Notes under the pieces: model-generated
Seen by the model: only the letters and a program-made list of their open reading frames with translations
Told to the model about the DNA's origin: nothing
The model's database searches: none
Assembly: GCA_026929865.2 (NCBI GenBank)
Contig: CM049397.1
Span: forward strand, 27,479,198-27,543,197
Origin: Hyperoplus lanceolatus
Lineage: Eukaryota; Chordata; Actinopteri; Uranoscopiformes; Ammodytidae
Length of the DNA stretch: 64,000 bases
Direction: 5' to 3'
Program-made: the position numbers and the translations under genes
In this document: positions 60,722-64,000 of the stretch, in pieces
Numbering within the stretch: position 1 is the stretch's first letter
Layout: every line of letters starts with the position of its first letter

Positions 60722-63700
60722 GTGAGTTAGACGCACACAAAACACACACACACATACACACACACACATGAGGCTGACAAAATGGAGTGACAATGTCTAA
60801 AATGTTACATTCAGTTGTTGGATTATGATTTACTATTTCAAACCCCTAATTAAAATAAGAATGAAGTCAATTCTATGCAGCATCTGGAATAAATGGAAAC
60901 AGACAATCCACAGTATACTTCATTACTCTCAATCTTACTCTCTCTACAAGGTTGAAAGATGATTAATGGAATAATGATTGAGTGCAGTGCAGCCCCATCC
61001 CTTGTTGCATTTTCAGCACAAATGGTGCTGACACAAGACTGCTATAAGAGCAAGTGAGTTTTTTTTAAATATAGTATTTGGGTTAATACAGAGAAGACAA
61101 TGAGGAAAAGGGCAGATGGATATGCAGACAGGAAGAGAGAAAGGCTTTCCTTGAAGACTTTTGTTTTTAATCACATAATTGGTAATGCGTTTGCCTTATG
61201 TGCACACAGACACAGACACAAACACAAAAGCAGGGCTATGAATAAAGATGTCTGCTGCTTATAAATTGCATTGAGAACGAGACCTTCTGCAACTGATCCT
61301 CCAATAAACATTTATTATTTACCTATTCATTTTTTACTTCTTATTCAAATGGGAGGAGAAAAGGAAAAATGAGCTGAAATGGCAAAATGTGGACATCTTA
61401 TGTAAATACATGTTGTCTGATTTTCATCTTTCAAAAATATATTCCTGTTCCCCAAATGTATGTTCGTGGTAGAAATGTGTTTCACAATTACAGGGATAAA
61501 AGGTTTTTTTTTTTTTAAATCAATATTGAAAAAAAGATTTGAAAGACAGTTTCGTCCTGTGATCCACAAATAAGATAGTGTATACATCCACACCCACCAT
61601 CTGCACTGTATATAACCTATGAACCCATTTCTAGTCATAAATTCCAGAAATATTTCATACACTGTAGGTTCACAAACAACGGAGCACAAGGATATCAAGT
61701 ACATATCCTCTTAGTAAATGTCCTGATACCCTCTCCCATTACTACCGCATCAACAGCAGATGCTAAACCCACTATTGATTTTCTATCGTCTTTTGAAGAC
61801 GGCAAGAACAATGGAAAATGGTCAAGGATAAAAGTGTGTGAGTGTATGTGTGCATTAATTGGTTCAAATGTAATGGGTAAGATTATCCATGTTCCTTTTT
61901 TTAATATGTTTTTCTTTTATACTTCTTAGTACATGAGTGTAAATGTGTGCAAACTTTGCTTTGAGAAAGTCAAACTTTTTTTTTCTTTCATTTACATGTA
62001 CCTCTGTCATATTATTTTCAGCCTTTAAATGTATTCACTCATCCATTCTTTTTTATTCTTAAGGCTATGATTCTAAAACAAAATTACACATGAAAATACA
62101 ACTAGCGCCTACACCTTCACTGTGCACACTTTTTAAATTACACAAATGAGCAGGGAGAAAACACATCTGATTGTGTTCATATTGGACACAAAGGGACTTT
62201 TAAAGGCGGTACAATATCATGGGAAGACACAGGTGGGTGCTATTATGTGTGACATAGTGTGCATAATTATTTTAAAAACATCACCGTCACCAAATAGAAC
62301 TGTGTGATCTGCAGACTATTTGACCTATCACAAATAGAACGTATTCAAAGGGATGTATCCCTGAAACACTCTTAGATAAAGGAATCTGCACCTGATGTGC
62401 CCTTGAGCAGCCTTACTACTAGAACCAACGTTAGGGGATTGCGGCAGCTCTTAGGTGCGGGTACACTCAGTCAGCCTGTGTTTGAATTATGAGAAAAATG
62501 CACTGTAGTCAGCAAAAGTAGGACTCTTTTTAAGGCAGTGATACCACAGACATGTCGTAAGTGCAGCAGAGTTGGCAAATTGCCTACAGCAAGGAAAGGA
62601 GTAATAGGGAGACATTTTTGACACAGATTGGGAGTGGAGGAAACTATATTGCGGAAGTGCCAAGAAAAAAAGGGACTTCTACTGCAGAAAAATGTGTTGG
62701 TTAGTTGATCCTAAAGCTAATGAGCTCCTTTCACAATTTTACTAGTCATTTGATTGATCAAAGATATTAGGATCGTCTGTTTCCCTGGTCAAATATTGCT
62801 GTGTTTATTTCAAGGTGTATGTTTGGTTAACATCTACATTATTGGTTGGCGTGTAGTAGCTTTCTGATGAGATTAATGTCCTTGTGTTACACCACACCGC
62901 TTGTTTCCCAAAAACACAATTTAAACAATAGATGGAAGAAATAGAGTGAACAAAGTTAGAATACTGTTGGCAAAGCGACTCACATAAAGGAATTGGATGG
63001 AGGGATGCCAGTATGAGACGAAGACGAATAGAACCTTTTTAAACTGTGAGGAGATTTTTGAACCAATTAAATGCTGATGTTGCCACCGCGGTCATGTTTT
63101 CCAGAGCCCGGCCGGCCCTGTGGAAAAAGAACCCTCTGGTAGGGGCTGACATGACATTCTTTACACCCTCATCTTCTGAATTGAGGTTGGACATTTTAAT
63201 TGGGGCTAAATCTGTCAGAGCCTTGGAGTTTCTTAAACTTACACTGAGGACTTCCCCTTGTGCCTTGAATTTTTTTGGTTAGTTATGAAATTGTAATAGA
63301 GTACTTTGCTGTGGAACCCCATTGCACCTCACTGTTACACTAAGATGTTGTACATCATAGTTTTTAACAGTAACACGGAAGTCAATGAATATACTAAAGA
63401 CAGTGATAAGCTAACTCGGGGTTGCTCTTTTTCATTGCATGCAGCCCTAACCTCTAAATGCTGTGACAACGTTCCCTGCCGGTGTCATGTAGGGAAGGAA
63501 GATCTATTGAGACTCTATTCTAAACCAGGGCTGTAGGGAAAGAAAGAGAAGCAGCATTCCTGGGGTACAGCAAGCGAAAAGGTTACAACATTTCTACTTG
63601 TGACAGGTTCCATGTATTCCACCAGCCTTTGGAGGCTCCTCTCATTCCTCTGAGGATCTCTTCTTGTCTCCTCCATCTCCTGTCCGTAACCGTATGGTGT

Positions 63701-64000
63701 TGAGCTGATAATGTCTGGAAAGATCCATTTTATGCTTTTGTAGCGACTATGGAGATATTCTCTTTTTGCCAGTGCCCAGCAAAATTCTTCTTTTCGAGGA
63801 GATGATTACTACAGATACAGTGTTAAGCAGATTGCATCTTTGCCAGCTCAACTGCAGTTTTTAAACATGTAGGCATGACGATTTAAGGAATCTTCTCGTC
63901 TTCAAACTGTGTCTAATTGTCGTGAACTGGATAATCAAGTCATAATGAAATCCTTCACAAAGATTATTCATTCCCAAACTGAACAACAATATTTGTTTTG
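60722..64000 (+). other. aacs: aacs intron 10 (incomplete)
   Basis: It starts with GTGAGTTAG at 60722. No downstream aacs exon, other gene or delimited transposon was found up to the window end. The open frames at 63046 and 63306 have no splice context or recognisable domain. Confidence 0.7.

Noticed and set aside
63046..63536. Two short plus-strand frames as aacs exons
   Set aside because: Neither matches the expected next aacs sequence after the GG-phase junction and neither has proper splice sites.

Overview
This is a vertebrate, most probably teleost fish, nuclear DNA window. The evidence is interrupted genes with GT-AG introns, many long (CA/GT)n microsatellites, fish-type DNA transposon remnants and LINE/SINE tails, and two recognisable vertebrate genes. 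Nothing bacterial, viral or CRISPR-like is present.

Layout: (1) About 1225-5795, plus strand, is the 3' part of an unidentified gene encoding a very acidic Val/Glu/Ala-rich protein in many short phase-0 exons; its 5' end lies left of the window. (2) 5796-8980 is gene-free, AT-rich sequence between converging genes, with a 207-bp (AC)n tract. (3) 9240-35229, minus strand, is a complete gak (cyclin G-associated kinase, auxilin-2) gene. I resolved 29 coding exons whose phases all join, giving 1305 codons: kinase, PTEN/C2-like, AP2/clathrin-binding linker and J domain. (4) 35230-40090 is a divergent promoter and intergenic interval with a CRE-like site, a CTCF-like core, a tRNA-derived SINE and a cluster of CCAAT boxes. 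(5) 40091 onward, plus strand, is the 5' part of aacs (acetoacetyl-CoA synthetase). Ten coding exons give about 377 residues, and the rest lies beyond the right edge.

The introns are heavily colonised by transposons. I could delimit hAT-type elements with 8-bp target-site duplications (13640-14679, 30965-31863, 44719-46498, 59473-60197), TTAA-flanked MITEs (9410-9759, 13275-14697, 33212-33555, 45490-46429, 56933-57868), a Harbinger-like element (42599-43610) and a TA-flanked element (58171-59465). Two are nested: a hAT inside a TTAA MITE that fills gak intron 21, and a TTAA MITE inside a hAT in aacs intron 3.

The genes are not a functional pathway. gak acts in clathrin uncoating and aacs in cytosolic ketone-body use for lipid synthesis; they share only a divergent arrangement. 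The most interesting signals are a duplicated fragment of the gak exon 4 splice donor in intron 1, a possible 9-nt microexon in gak intron 11, a splice donor made of microsatellite DNA, and the unidentified acidic gene built of cassette-like exons. I saw no wholly new biological system.
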